Counted from the first letter of the stretch, positions 7,993-16,818 are shown. The stretch is 64,000 nt of DNA from Planctomycetota bacterium (GCA_019636195.1 JAHBYA010000010.1:98943-162942), one strand, 5' to 3'. Numbers and translations: made by a program. The notes: generated by a model not told the origin, from the letters alone.

Positions 7993-9807
7993 TCAGGCGC
8001 CGGACTTCTTGGCCCGCTTGCGGGCGGTTTCACTCAGTTCGCGCTTGCGGATGCGCCAGCCCTTGGGCGTGACCTCGACCAGCTCGTCGGGCTCGATCCA
8101 TTCCATGGTCTCTTCAAGGCTCATGGCGCGCTTGGCTTTCAGCTTGGTGAAAGTTTCCTTGGTGCTGCTGCGGATGTTTGTCAGGTGCTTGAGCCTGCAC
8201 ACATTAACGCCAAGGTCACCCTCGCGGCAGTTTTCGCCGACCACCTGGCCCACATACACGCTGTCGCCCGGTTCAAGAAAAAAGTCGCCGCGGTCGTTCA
8301 GGTTGTCCAGCGCGTACGTAGTCACCTGGCCGGGATCGGTGGCGATCAGCGCGCCCCGTGTGCGCGGCGCGATGTCGCCCGCGACGGGCCGGTACTCATT
8401 GAAGCGGTGACTGAAAATCGCTTCGCCCGCGGTCGCGGTGAGCATGCGCGTGCGCATGCCGATCAAGCCGCGGCTCGGGATCTCGAAGTGCAGCACGGTT
8501 CGGTTGCCGTGGTTTTCCATGTGGCGCAACTGTCCCTGCCGCGCCCCCAGCAGTTCAATCACCTTGCCGGTGTGTTCGCTGGGCACGTCCACCGCCGCGT
8601 CTTCCCAAGGCTCTTCACGCCCGGCGGGCGTGTCGTGAAAGATCACTTCCGGCGCGCCGACCGCAAACTCAAAGCCCTCGCGCCGCATGTTCTCGACCAG
8701 GATGCCAAGGTGCAGCGTGCCGCGGCCCGCAACCCGGAAGCTCTCCGCGGCGTCGCCGGTGTTTACATGCAGCGCCACGTCGGCTTCGGCGGCGCGCTCA
8801 AGGCGGTCGCGCACCTGGCGGCTGGTGACGAAGTCACCCTCCTGGCCCGCAAACGGCGAGTCGTTGACGCGAAACTCCATGGCGACGGTCGGCTCATCAA
8901 TCGGCACCGGCGGCAACTGGTCCGGGTGTTCAGGGTCGGCCACAGTGTCGCCGATATCGACGCCGTCGATGCCGACAATCGCCACGATATCGCCGGCCTT
9001 GACGCTGGTGACGTCCTTGCGGCTGAGCCCGTCAAACACCTGCACCTGCTTGGCCTGTGCGCTGTGCTGTGTGCCGTCGCGCTTGACCACGACCACCGGG
9101 TCTTTGGCGCGCAGCGTGCCGCGCATGATGCGGCCAATGCCCACGCGGCCGACAAACTGGTCGTACAGAAAGTTCGTGATCTGTACCTGAAACGGCTTGT
9201 CGGGCTCAACCTCCGGGCCGGGAATCCGGTTGAGCATCGCGTCCATCAGCGGCACCAGGTCGCGGCCCGGCACGACCGGGTCTTCGCTGGCGATTCGCTG
9301 GCGGCCGCTGGCGTACAGGACCGGGAAGTCCAACTGGCTGTCGTCGGCGCCAAGGTCAATGAAAAGCTGAAAGACCAGGTCCAGCACCTCTAGGCTGCGG
9401 GCGTCAGGCCGGTCGATCTTGTTGATCACCACCAGTGGCTTCAGGTTGTGTTCCAGCGCCTTGCGAAGCACAAACTTGGTCTGCGGCATGGGGCCTTCGG
9501 CGGCGTCCACGAGCAGAAAGCAGCCGTCGGCCATGGACAGCACGCGCTCAACTTCGCCGGCAAAGTCGGCGTGGCCTGGCGTGTCGATCAGGTTGATCTT
9601 TACGCCCTTCCACTTGAAGCTGACGTTCTTGGCCAGAATGGTGATGCCGCGTTCGCGCTCAAGAGGATTGCTGTCCATGAAGGCTTCGGCGTGGTCGGTC
9701 TTGTGCCCGAAGAAGTTGGCCAGTTCCAAAAAGCCGTCAACCAACGTGGTCTTTCCGTGGTCAACGTGGGCAATCACAGCAATGTTACGGATGTCGTCTC
9801 GGCGCAT
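7993..9807 (-). CDS. typA: Ribosome-associated GTPase TypA/BipA
   Basis: 604 residues, full length. G1 is AHVDHGKTT (about 13-21), switch II / G3 is DTPGHADF, and G4 is NKID. The switch I region has ERERGITI. Domain II, the EF-G-like domain III (GRGTLHLGILVENMRREGFE) and the BipA-specific C-terminal domain with RMLTATAGEAIFSHRF and RSSTKETFTKLKAKRAMSLE follow in order. BipA binds the 70S ribosome and assists large-subunit assembly and stress or low-temperature translation. The start at 9807 gives MRRDDIRNIAVIAHVDHGKT, right for the family. The MarR gene stops 34 bp upstream. Confidence 0.97.
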   Translation of the reverse strand: MRRDDIRNIAVIAHVDHGKTTLVDGFLELANFFGHKTDHAEAFMDSNPLERERGITILAKNVSFKWKGVKINLIDTPGHADFAGEVERVLSMADGCFLLVDAAEGPMPQTKFVLRKALEHNLKPLVVINKIDRPDARSLEVLDLVFQLFIDLGADDSQLDFPVLYASGRQRIASEDPVVPGRDLVPLMDAMLNRIPGPEVEPDKPFQVQITNFLYDQFVGRVGIGRIMRGTLRAKDPVVVVKRDGTQHSAQAKQVQVFDGLSRKDVTSVKAGDIVAIVGIDGVDIGDTVADPEHPDQLPPVPIDEPTVAMEFRVNDSPFAGQEGDFVTSRQVRDRLERAAEADVALHVNTGDAAESFRVAGRGTLHLGILVENMRREGFEFAVGAPEVIFHDTPAGREEPWEDAAVDVPSEHTGKVIELLGARQGQLRHMENHGNRTVLHFEIPSRGLIGMRTRMLTATAGEAIFSHRFNEYRPVAGDIAPRTRGALIATDPGQVTTYALDNLNDRGDFFLEPGDSVYVGQVVGENCREGDLGVNVCRLKHLTNIRSSTKETFTKLKAKRAMSLEETMEWIEPDELVEVTPKGWRIRKRELSETARKRAKKSGA

Positions 9808-9841
9808 GGGCGCGGGATGGTAGATGTTCGGCGCGCAAGCG

Positions 9842-10282
9842 CTAGAACCCGCGCAACTTCGTCGTCACCTTCACCACCGCTGACATGCCGTTGCCGCCCA
9901 GCAGTTCTTCTGCCTGATGCTGGGCATCGCGCCAGTGCGGCAGAGCCTGCTCAAACTTCCGACGGCCTGCCTCGGTTAGCGCAATCTTGTGACTGCGCGC
10001 GTCCTTTCCGCCCGCGCGCCGGATCCAGCCGTTGCGCTCCATTCGGTCGATGTTGCGCGACAGGGTTGACTTGTCAAGTTTCAGCGCTTCGCACAGCCGG
10101 GCCGGCTGTACGCCGCCCGTATGTTCCAGTGCCGTCAAAATGGTCATCTGGGCCGCGGTCAGGCCCACGGCGCGCAGCGCGTCGTCGTAAATGCCTGAAA
10201 CCACCCGTGCCAGCATGCGGGTGCGCGCCGCAACGCAGCGGGTAGCCACCTCCTGGGCGGCTGATTTAACGGATTTGGCCAT
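9842..10282 (-). CDS. MarR-family transcriptional regulator
   Basis: 146 residues. The winged-helix core runs from about 35 to 110: AVGLTAAQMTILTALEHTGG, PARLCEALKLDKSTLSRNID (recognition helix) and the wing NGWIRRAGGKDARSHKIALT. MarR dimers bind palindromes near their own promoter and often respond to phenols, fatty acids or oxidants. It is divergent from the desaturase gene with a 162-bp intergenic region, so the desaturase and itself are the obvious candidate targets. I do not see a clean long palindrome there, only short imperfect ones. Confidence 0.88.
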   Translation of the reverse strand: MAKSVKSAAQEVATRCVAARTRMLARVVSGIYDDALRAVGLTAAQMTILTALEHTGGVQPARLCEALKLDKSTLSRNIDRMERNGWIRRAGGKDARSHKIALTEAGRRKFEQALPHWRDAQHQAEELLGGNGMSAVVKVTTKLRGF

Positions 10283-10444
10283 GGGTGCGCATGTTGGCGT
10301 CGCAGGCAGGCGGCGGCAAGCGCAACCGCGTGTGCGTCAAGTCGCGAAAGATTGTCGATGATTTTGCGAGGCAATGAACGGCGCAATCGTTTATAAGTCA
10401 ACCACTTGGCCCGCCATGGGCAATTGGATAAGGCGAAAAGAGTT

Positions 10445-11563
10445 ATGACAGCAACCATCCAGCGTGCGCCTGACGAAAAGGTCAACTGGCGCCTCGGCAC
10501 CGTCTTGTTTGCGGGCATCCACCTGTTGCCCTTTGCCGCCATCTACACCGGCGTGCACTGGAGCGCGTGGATTATCATGGCTGTGCTGTACTTCAGCCGC
10601 GTGTTCTTTCTGACCGGCGGCTATCACCGCTATTTTAGCCATCGCACGTACCGCATGGGCCGCGTCATGCAATTCCTGATGGCGCTGGGCGCCACCACCG
10701 CCGGCCAGAAGGGCCCGCTGTGGTGGGCCGCGCACCACCGCCACCACCACAAGTACAGCGACGAGTACGAAGACATCCACTCGCCCAAGCGCGGCTTCTG
10801 GTGGAGCCACATGGGCTGGATCATGTGCAAGAAGTACGAGCACACCCAGACCGACCTGATCCCGGACTTCGCCAAGTACCCCGAGCTGCGCCTGCTGGAC
10901 AAGTTCGACATGGTCCCGCCGCTGATGCTGGGCATTGCGGTGTGGCTGCTGGGCTACCTGATCACCGGCACCGCCATGGGCGCGACCGGCGTGTTGTTGA
11001 TCGGCTTCTTTCTGAGCACCATTTTCACCTGGCACAGCACCTTTACCGTAAACTCGCTGGCCCACGTGTTTGGCCGTCGCCGCTTTGCCACCCGCGACAC
11101 AAGCCGCAACAACCTGTGGATCGCGCTGGCCACCGGCGGCGAAGGCTGGCACAACAACCACCACCACTACCCCGGCGCCGCCTGCCAGGGCTTTTACTGG
11201 TGGGAAATTGACACCACCTACTACGTGCTGAAGCTGATGTCGAAGGTCGGCCTGGTCAGCGGCCTGCGCCGGCCCCCCGAGCACATTTTGCAAAAGCACC
11301 TGATCAAGCAGGGCGCCGCGGACCTTGGCATGTTCCAGACCCACTGGGAACGCGCGGTCAAGGCGCTGGCGGACGCACAGGCCAGGGCCGGCGGCATGGC
11401 CGCCGAGCAAAAGCAAGCCCTTGAGGAGCTGCTGGTGTCAACCCGCGCCAAGATCGAAGAACTGGCCAAAGCCAGCGCCGAAAAGGCCGGCGACATCGCC
11501 CGCGCATCAGCCGAAAAGGCGGCGTCCCTGATGCCCCAACAAGAGGCAGAGGCGGTAAGCTAA
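10445..11563 (+). CDS. Acyl-CoA / acyl-lipid delta-9-type fatty acid desaturase
   Basis: 372 residues from the ATG at 10445. The three histidine clusters that bind the di-iron centre are present: HRYFSH (61-66), HHRHHH (97-102) and HNNHHH (236-241), between paired hydrophobic segments (about 17-55 and 158-200). This is the membrane desaturase family that puts a cis double bond into C16-C18 acyl chains using O2, so the organism uses oxygen at least at times. The C-terminal ~70 residues after HLIKQGAADLGMFQTHWERA are an extra Ala/Lys/Glu-rich helix (KASAEKAGDIARASAEKAAS) absent from typical desaturases. The divergent MarR gene is a likely regulator. A hairpin follows the stop. Confidence 0.93.
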   Translation: MTATIQRAPDEKVNWRLGTVLFAGIHLLPFAAIYTGVHWSAWIIMAVLYFSRVFFLTGGYHRYFSHRTYRMGRVMQFLMALGATTAGQKGPLWWAAHHRHHHKYSDEYEDIHSPKRGFWWSHMGWIMCKKYEHTQTDLIPDFAKYPELRLLDKFDMVPPLMLGIAVWLLGYLITGTAMGATGVLLIGFFLSTIFTWHSTFTVNSLAHVFGRRRFATRDTSRNNLWIALATGGEGWHNNHHHYPGAACQGFYWWEIDTTYYVLKLMSKVGLVSGLRRPPEHILQKHLIKQGAADLGMFQTHWERAVKALADAQARAGGMAAEQKQALEELLVSTRAKIEELAKASAEKAGDIARASAEKAASLMPQQEAEAVS

Positions 11564-11585
11564 CCGCTTGTTCAGCAAATGCACT

Positions 11586-11609
11586 CGGGCCGTCCTTGCG
11601 GACGGCCCG
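11586..11609 (+). terminator. Perfect 10-bp hairpin after the desaturase
   Basis: CGGGCCGTCC (11586-11595), loop TTGC, GGACGGCCCG (11600-11609). It starts 22 bp after the stop. No U-tract follows, so it may be a Rho-assisted or 3'-end-stabilising structure. Confidence 0.6.
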
Positions 11610-11707
11610 TGGCATGTCGGAAGCAGGGGAGGCACATTTCGGCAGTCGCCTGTCGAAACTTGGAGGAGGACAATTCCCCACCTCCGACACTAAGGCATTA
11701 TAACGAG

Positions 11708-11721
11708 CGAAACCGGTTTCG
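11708..11721. promoter_or_regulatory. 14-bp perfect palindrome, LacI-type operator-like, before the IMPase gene
   Basis: CGAAACCGGTTTCG reads the same on both strands. It follows a TATAAC -10-like element (11699-11704) and precedes the ATG (11750) by 29 bp, so it would cover the transcription start. AAACCGGTTT is the core of many LacI/GalR-family operators. A T8 run (11730-11737) follows, so a weak hairpin-plus-U-tract terminator or attenuator is an alternative reading. Confidence 0.5.
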
Positions 11722-11749
11722 GACTACTCTTTTTTTTCGCCAAACAAAC

Positions 11750-12592
11750 ATGTCGCAAGTCCCAGATGTCTCGATCCTTACGACCATCGCCCAGCGTGTG
11801 GCCCAAGTGCAGTTGAGGCACTTTGAGCGCCTTGACCAAGCCGCCATCGAAAGCAAGGGCCGCCACCGCGACCTGCTGACAATCGCCGACAGCGAGTCGG
11901 AGCGCGTCATCATTGACACTGTTCGCGAGCGCTACCCCAGCCATGCCATCCTGGCCGAAGAATCCGGCGCGCACCTGACCGACAGCGACACATGGTGGAT
12001 CATCGACCCCGTGGACGGCACGACCAACTTCGCCAGAGGCTTTCCGTTTTTTGCCGCCAGCGTCGCCTGCTGGCACAAGGGCCAGCCGGTACTGGCGCTG
12101 GTTGAGGCACCCCGGCTGGGCGAGCGCTTTATCGCCGAGCGCGGTAGCGGGGCCACGGTCAACGGCCGCCGGCTGAGGGTAAGCGATACGACCGAGATCA
12201 GCCGCAGCATTCTGGCCACGGGTTTTTCGTACCAGCGCAACGAGGTACAGCGCAACAACGTCGATAACTTTTCAAGGCTGGTGCTTAAGTGCCACGACAT
12301 CCGCCGCCCCGGCGCTGCCAGCCTGGATTTGGCCTACGTCGCCGCCGGGCGCTTTGACGGTTACTGGGAGCCCTACCTCAAGCCTTGGGACGTAGCCGCC
12401 GGCTGCCTGCTGGTAACGGAGGCGGGGGGCAGGGTAAGCGACTTCAAAGGCGGTCAGGACTGGCTGTTCGGTGAAAACGCCGCCGCCAGCAACGGCCACA
12501 TTCACGACGAGCTGCTGGCTGACCTGAGCGAAACCGAACAAGGCTACCAACCCTGGGGCCGCCAGTTCGAGCAACGCCTGCGGGGTATGTGA
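11750..12592 (+). CDS. Inositol-monophosphatase-family phosphatase (possibly histidinol-phosphatase)
   Basis: 280 residues. The Mg-dependent Li-sensitive phosphatase signatures are complete: AEESG (metal ligand E71), WIIDPVDGTTNFARGFP (D86, D89) and WDVAAGCLLVTEAGG with the third aspartate. Members hydrolyse inositol phosphates, 3'-phosphoadenosine phosphate, fructose bisphosphate or histidinol phosphate; the last fits HisN-type proteins of this length, but the substrate cannot be fixed here. The start is at the ATG at 11750; the open frame extends upstream to 11579 but crosses the hairpin and palindrome, and that part is not protein-like. The gene is alone between the desaturase and an unknown membrane protein. 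Confidence 0.9.
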   Translation: MSQVPDVSILTTIAQRVAQVQLRHFERLDQAAIESKGRHRDLLTIADSESERVIIDTVRERYPSHAILAEESGAHLTDSDTWWIIDPVDGTTNFARGFPFFAASVACWHKGQPVLALVEAPRLGERFIAERGSGATVNGRRLRVSDTTEISRSILATGFSYQRNEVQRNNVDNFSRLVLKCHDIRRPGAASLDLAYVAAGRFDGYWEPYLKPWDVAAGCLLVTEAGGRVSDFKGGQDWLFGENAAASNGHIHDELLADLSETEQGYQPWGRQFEQRLRGM

Positions 12593-12659
12593 TTGGCACT
12601 CACTCGTTAGGCGGTTGCAATCTAGAATCTTGGGCCTTGGTTGGTTTGATCTGGGGCCT

Positions 12660-14579
12660 ATGGACACCTTGCTGATCGTGCGCAAGATCCGTGAAGCCGA
12701 GTCGTTGGCTGACTCCGGCAAGCATGGCGACGCGCGCGGGCTGCTTGAGCCGCTTTTGAAAGAGCGCGGCCTTACCGACAGCCACAAGCAACTGATCGTC
12801 AAAAAGCTTGAACTGTTCAGCAAGCAGCAGCAGCGCATGACACGCGTGATGTCGCGGCGCGGCACCTCGGTGCTTTCGCGCGACCCCGATGCATCCAGCG
12901 AACGCACGGCCATCCGCAGCGCCATTGACGTGGACAGGTCTGAGCGGCCCACCGACCACACGATCGAAAAAGACATCGAAAAAGGCGCCGCCACCGAAGT
13001 CGTGCCCAGGGCCCGCAACGTTGAAACCGAAGTTCCGCAGGTCGCGCGCAGCCACAAACTGACCAGCGTCAGCCAGCCCGACCTCAAGCGCCCGGGCGTG
13101 CACCCGGCATTGCGCGCAGACGAGGCGCCGCCCGCGGCCCCGGCGCCTGCGGCTATTGAACGGCCGCCCACGCCCAGCATTCGCGACGACCAGATCAAGG
13201 ACCACTACAGCGGCAACTGGCCCAAAGTCGTTGACAGCCAGGTGCGCCTGCCCGCGTCGGAATCGCAGGAGCTTGCGCCGCTGGCAGACGCAATCGACGA
13301 CGAGGCCGACGAAGACGACCCGCGCAAGACTGACATTTTCAAGGCCCCGTCCTCGACCGAGATTCCGCGCGGCGTCGCGACCGAGATGGTGCCGCGGCTG
13401 GACGACACCGACGAAGAAAGCGCGCCGGTGATTTCGCGCTACACCACGCCGGGCGGCACCCGCGACACGCCGGTGCCGCAGTCGATGACCCCGGCTGTGC
13501 GTGACAGCGTGGTTCACCCCAAGGCGCCCGGTCCCGGGCACGACGACGACAGCACCTACCTGCTGGCCGACGAACACTTTGCATCGCGCGCGCCCAGCAG
13601 CCGCGGGCCGCGCAGCAACCCGGAACTGAAGGCGCTGGCAGACCGGCTGCCCGACGACGACCTGCGCCGCGAACTGGCGCTGGAAATCGTCAAGCTGCGC
13701 AGCGAGCTTGAAAGCGTCCGTACCGGTAAAGTCGAGCCGCCCGCGCCCGGCACGCGCAAGGTCAAGTCGATGGAACGGCCGGAAAGCGGGTCGTTTCACA
13801 TTCCGGCCAGCCAGGTGAACACGATTGTGCGCCGCGCCGCCGGTACCGACAGCATTGAAGTGCACATGCCCAGCCGCGACGAAGAAGCCGCCGAGTTGCA
13901 GGTGCTGCGGCGCGACTCCGTGCGCGGCAAGGCGGCCACCCAGACTCCGACCGACCGCATCGCGCTGGCGCAGGACTACATCGACGGCGCCGGCGCTCGC
14001 AAGACCGGCATGTTGCGTCCCGCGGCAACCTTGCTGGGGTTTGCGGTTGTGCTGGCGCTGGTGGTGTGGGCGGTGCACATCGCGTGGCAGTCAATCAACG
14101 CTGAAGCCCAGACCACCGACCTGCACATGACAGACGAAGGTGCGGGCGGGTACGGGATCGGCAAGTCGTACGAGGTTTACGAAGACCTGCGCGGCCGGCA
14201 GGGCACGACCGCGCGGCAGGTGACGACCCATGCCGGCTGGATCATCCAGTATGATGCGGACAACATCATCCGGGGCATTGCGTTTGCGGGGCCGGGTGGC
14301 AAGGAAACCGGGTCGATGAAGGTGACGCTGGATGCAGCGCAACACACAGGCGCGGACTGGTCGGTGGGCGCGGTAATGAAGTCGCTGGGCGAGCCTGTGC
14401 CGCCGTACAGCGAGGCGACGTTCGCCTCGCAGGAATCGAACACGCTGCGCTGGGAGTTCGCGCAGGGCACACGGGTGTTTGAGGCGCATTATCGTACCGT
14501 CACGCCGGATCAGCCGGCATGGGTACGCGTGCGTGACGTGCGCGTCGATCTGCCGGACCCGCGCACAGCCAATGAGTAG
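12660..14579 (+). CDS. Single-pass membrane protein with long disordered cytoplasmic region, unknown
   Basis: 639 residues from the ATG at 12660. Residues 1-60 are helical (MDTLLIVRKIREAESLADSG, then ARGLLEPLLKERGLTDSHKQ, resembling one TPR-like hairpin). About 60-440 are Asp/Glu/Arg/Pro-rich and probably disordered. One transmembrane helix lies at about 450-476 (LLGFAVVLALVVWAVHIAW). The last ~155 residues form a compact domain with GIGKSYEVYEDLRG, HAGWIIQYDADNIIRGIAFA and a terminal VRVRDVRVDLPDP, probably across the membrane. No family is recognised. TAGAAT at 12623-12628 may be its -10. The MBL-fold gene follows after 41 bp on the same strand. Confidence 0.72.
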   Translation: MDTLLIVRKIREAESLADSGKHGDARGLLEPLLKERGLTDSHKQLIVKKLELFSKQQQRMTRVMSRRGTSVLSRDPDASSERTAIRSAIDVDRSERPTDHTIEKDIEKGAATEVVPRARNVETEVPQVARSHKLTSVSQPDLKRPGVHPALRADEAPPAAPAPAAIERPPTPSIRDDQIKDHYSGNWPKVVDSQVRLPASESQELAPLADAIDDEADEDDPRKTDIFKAPSSTEIPRGVATEMVPRLDDTDEESAPVISRYTTPGGTRDTPVPQSMTPAVRDSVVHPKAPGPGHDDDSTYLLADEHFASRAPSSRGPRSNPELKALADRLPDDDLRRELALEIVKLRSELESVRTGKVEPPAPGTRKVKSMERPESGSFHIPASQVNTIVRRAAGTDSIEVHMPSRDEEAAELQVLRRDSVRGKAATQTPTDRIALAQDYIDGAGARKTGMLRPAATLLGFAVVLALVVWAVHIAWQSINAEAQTTDLHMTDEGAGGYGIGKSYEVYEDLRGRQGTTARQVTTHAGWIIQYDADNIIRGIAFAGPGGKETGSMKVTLDAAQHTGADWSVGAVMKSLGEPVPPYSEATFASQESNTLRWEFAQGTRVFEAHYRTVTPDQPAWVRVRDVRVDLPDPRTANE

Positions 14580-14620
14580 CCGAAGCCGTTGCGCCTGCTA
14601 TGCTGCGGGCGGAGTAGCGC

Positions 14621-15550
14621 ATGAAGATCCGCTTTTGGGGTGTACGCGGCAGCCTGCCGACGCCCGGGCCCGACACGGCCCGCTACGGCGGCAATACGAC
14701 GTGCATCCAGGTCATCCGCGAAACCGGCCCGCTGCTGATTATTGACTGCGGCACCGGCATCCGCGTGCTGGCGGATCACTTGATGGGCAGCGCCAAGCCG
14801 CCGTTTGACATTCGCGTGCTGGTGACGCACACGCACTGGGACCACATTCACGGCTTTCCGTTCTTTACGCCGATCTACACGCCGGGCAGCAACGTGCAGG
14901 TGTATGGCATCGGGCCGCTGCGCGAGGGCAAGAGCTTCGAAACGGTGATGCGCGACCAGATGACGTACAGCTACTTTCCCGTCGAGAACACGATGCTGGA
15001 CAACGTGGTCACCTACCACGACTACAACAAGATGTTCCCGGACGGAGTCGAGAAGTGCTTTGAAGTGTGCGAAGGCGTGAAGGTCCGCATCAAGCTGACC
15101 AATCATCCGGTTTACTGCACCGCATACCGCGTGGAAGCTGACGGCAAGGCCTTCGTGTTCAGCGGCGACCATGAGCCGTGGCCCGAAGAGGACATTGAAG
15201 AAACCAGCGACACCAAGGCCCTGTACCACATGATGAACAAGCGGCTGATCGAGTTCTGCCGCAACGCCGACCTGGTAGCATTCGACACAACCTATACCCA
15301 GGACGAGTACGAGAGCCCCGGCAAGCCGCAGGCCAGCAAGCGCGGTTGGGGCCACAGCTACTTCGAGTACAACATCGGGCTGGCGCGTGAGGCGGGCATC
15401 AAGCGGCTGGCGTTCACGCACCACGACCCGACCCGAACCGACGACGCGCTGGACCGTTTAATGCACGAGCAATACTTGCCGCTGGCAAGGCAGGAAGCGC
15501 CGGACACCGAGTTCTTTGCCGCGCGCGAAGGCATGATCATCGAGCTCTAG
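14621..15550 (+). CDS. MBL-fold metallo-hydrolase
   Basis: 309 residues. The start MKIRFWGVRGSLPTPGP and the metal-binding THTHWDHIHGFPF (H70, H72, D74, H75) place it in the metallo-beta-lactamase superfamily group often labelled class III cyclic-nucleotide-phosphodiesterase-like or PhnP/RNase Z-like. Later ligands are SGDHEPW (~184) and THHDP (~289). These enzymes hydrolyse phosphodiesters or related bonds with two metal ions in the cytoplasm. The substrate is unknown. The next gene starts a few bases after the stop, with a GTG even overlapping the TAG, suggesting co-transcription. Confidence 0.9.
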   Translation: MKIRFWGVRGSLPTPGPDTARYGGNTTCIQVIRETGPLLIIDCGTGIRVLADHLMGSAKPPFDIRVLVTHTHWDHIHGFPFFTPIYTPGSNVQVYGIGPLREGKSFETVMRDQMTYSYFPVENTMLDNVVTYHDYNKMFPDGVEKCFEVCEGVKVRIKLTNHPVYCTAYRVEADGKAFVFSGDHEPWPEEDIEETSDTKALYHMMNKRLIEFCRNADLVAFDTTYTQDEYESPGKPQASKRGWGHSYFEYNIGLAREAGIKRLAFTHHDPTRTDDALDRLMHEQYLPLARQEAPDTEFFAAREGMIIEL

Positions 15551-15597
15551 TGGCGCGGGCGCACTCGCCCGCGGGGCTGAGCCAAGCGAAGCCCGAA

Positions 15598-16491
15598 ATG
15601 CAAAAGGCACCCGCACTTTCCTCGTACACTCTGCCCGACGAACAACGCCGTCGCGGCAGCTTTGTCGTGCGCATGATGCTGCGCCGCGTTTCACTGCGGC
15701 AGCACCCCGCCGCGTTGAAGGCCGCCGCGCGCGTGCTGCTGGTCCTGCCGCTGCTGCAGGGCGCGCTGCTGGTGGGTGTACTGAATGCCGAGTATTGGCT
15801 GCTGCTGCTATGTGCGGAAGGTCTGCTGATTGCGCTGCTGGCATCGTCTCAGCTTTCGCGCCCGACCGCTGAAAGCCGCCTGATCGGCTACGGCATCGGC
15901 GTGCTGAACATCGGCGCTGTGGCGGCCGTCGGCGCATTTCTGGGCGTGCCGCTGCTTTGGATCACCGGGATGATTGCGATGCTGCCGTTTTCGTGGCTCG
16001 TGCTTCGGCCTACGGGCGCGAACACGATCAAAGCGGGCTGGGCCATGTTTGCACTGCCGATGTTGCTGCTGGCGGCGTTTGCGGGTTTCGGGCGATTGTC
16101 GCTGGAACAGTCCCGCACCGAACAAGACCCGGCGGCACGCGCCAGCCAGCTTCATGCGGCGTTTGATGGCATGCGGCTGCGCGGCTTTAACGCGACTGAG
16201 CGGGCACTGTTGCGCCTGCGTCAGGCACAGGCCGCATACCAGGCGGGCGACTACGAGCGTGCCTTTGAGTTTGCGAGTGACGGCATGCAGTACCCGAGCG
16301 GCGAGTTGCGCGGCATACCCAAGAGCCCGATCGGCCAGGACCTGCTGGAGAGCCTGATCCGCATCAAGGCCCAAGCCTTCTACAACGCGAGGTGGGGCAA
16401 GACCGGCGAGATGAGCACCCTGATCCCGCAAGGCCAGCTCAGCCACGAGGAACTCTCCCACGAACACGCCCGGGTCCGCTGGGGCTGGTAG
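15598..16491 (+). CDS. Membrane protein with C-terminal helical (TPR-like) domain, unknown
   Basis: 297 residues from the ATG at 15598; a GTG at 15550 overlapping the previous stop would add 16. Four hydrophobic helices lie between about 46 and 165 (AARVLLVLPLLQGALLVGVL, YWLLLLCAEGLLIALLA, GVLNIGAVAAVGAFLGV, WAMFALPMLLLAAFAGF). A cytoplasmic or periplasmic helical tail follows with RLRQAQAAYQAGDYERAFEF, a single TPR-like hairpin. It is probably co-transcribed with the MBL hydrolase. No family is recognised. Confidence 0.72.
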   Translation: MQKAPALSSYTLPDEQRRRGSFVVRMMLRRVSLRQHPAALKAAARVLLVLPLLQGALLVGVLNAEYWLLLLCAEGLLIALLASSQLSRPTAESRLIGYGIGVLNIGAVAAVGAFLGVPLLWITGMIAMLPFSWLVLRPTGANTIKAGWAMFALPMLLLAAFAGFGRLSLEQSRTEQDPAARASQLHAAFDGMRLRGFNATERALLRLRQAQAAYQAGDYERAFEFASDGMQYPSGELRGIPKSPIGQDLLESLIRIKAQAFYNARWGKTGEMSTLIPQGQLSHEELSHEHARVRWGW

Positions 16492-16818
16492 CCTGCTATG
16501 CCGCGATGCAACTTTCGGCACGCCGGATAACGCGGTTACCAGCGACTAACGTCAAAGTTATCGCATCCGGACGTTGAGCCAGAAAAAGCGATAAAGTCAC
16601 CTTTTCGCACACTCTTCCCAAGCTCGACTTTGTGGGGTATGTTTCGCACGACACCAAACTGTGGTGACCCGTCAGCCTACGTGGGGTGGCGATGTGGCGC
16701 GCCTTGGTGCAACGCTGAATGAAGCGAATTTCCCGGTTTCTCGAAAAGTAGTTGCGCGATGTCCGGCGTGTGCGCCGGACCGTCTGCGCATTGTCCAGTT
16801 GGCATGATGGGAGAAGAA
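16492..16818 (+). promoter_or_regulatory. 327-bp non-coding leader before the giant repeat protein
   Basis: No credible gene is seen here. Two pairs of inverted repeats interleave: AACGTC (16548-16553) with GACGTT (16570-16575), and TTATCGC (16558-16564) with GCGATAA (16588-16594). The second left arm sits inside the first loop and its right arm outside, which is the order needed for an H-type pseudoknot. A perfect hairpin GTCCGGCG-TGTG-CGCCGGAC lies at 16761-16780, about 40 nt before the start codon. A GGGAGAAGAA ribosome-binding site ends at 16818. I compared it with known riboswitch cores from memory and found no match. Confidence 0.45.

Noticed and set aside
7978..9393. A 471-codon plus-strand frame opposite typA
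   Set aside because: Shadow frame. TypA on the minus strand has all G motifs and the family C-terminus.
11579..11749. N-terminal extension of the IMPase-family protein
   Set aside because: The frame is open from 11579 but runs through a perfect hairpin, a palindrome and a T8 run, and the translation lacks family similarity. ATG at 11750 fits better.
16600..16760. Possible c-di-GMP or other riboswitch in the giant gene leader
   Set aside because: Short GC hairpins are present but I could not match the conserved GEMM or other aptamer cores.
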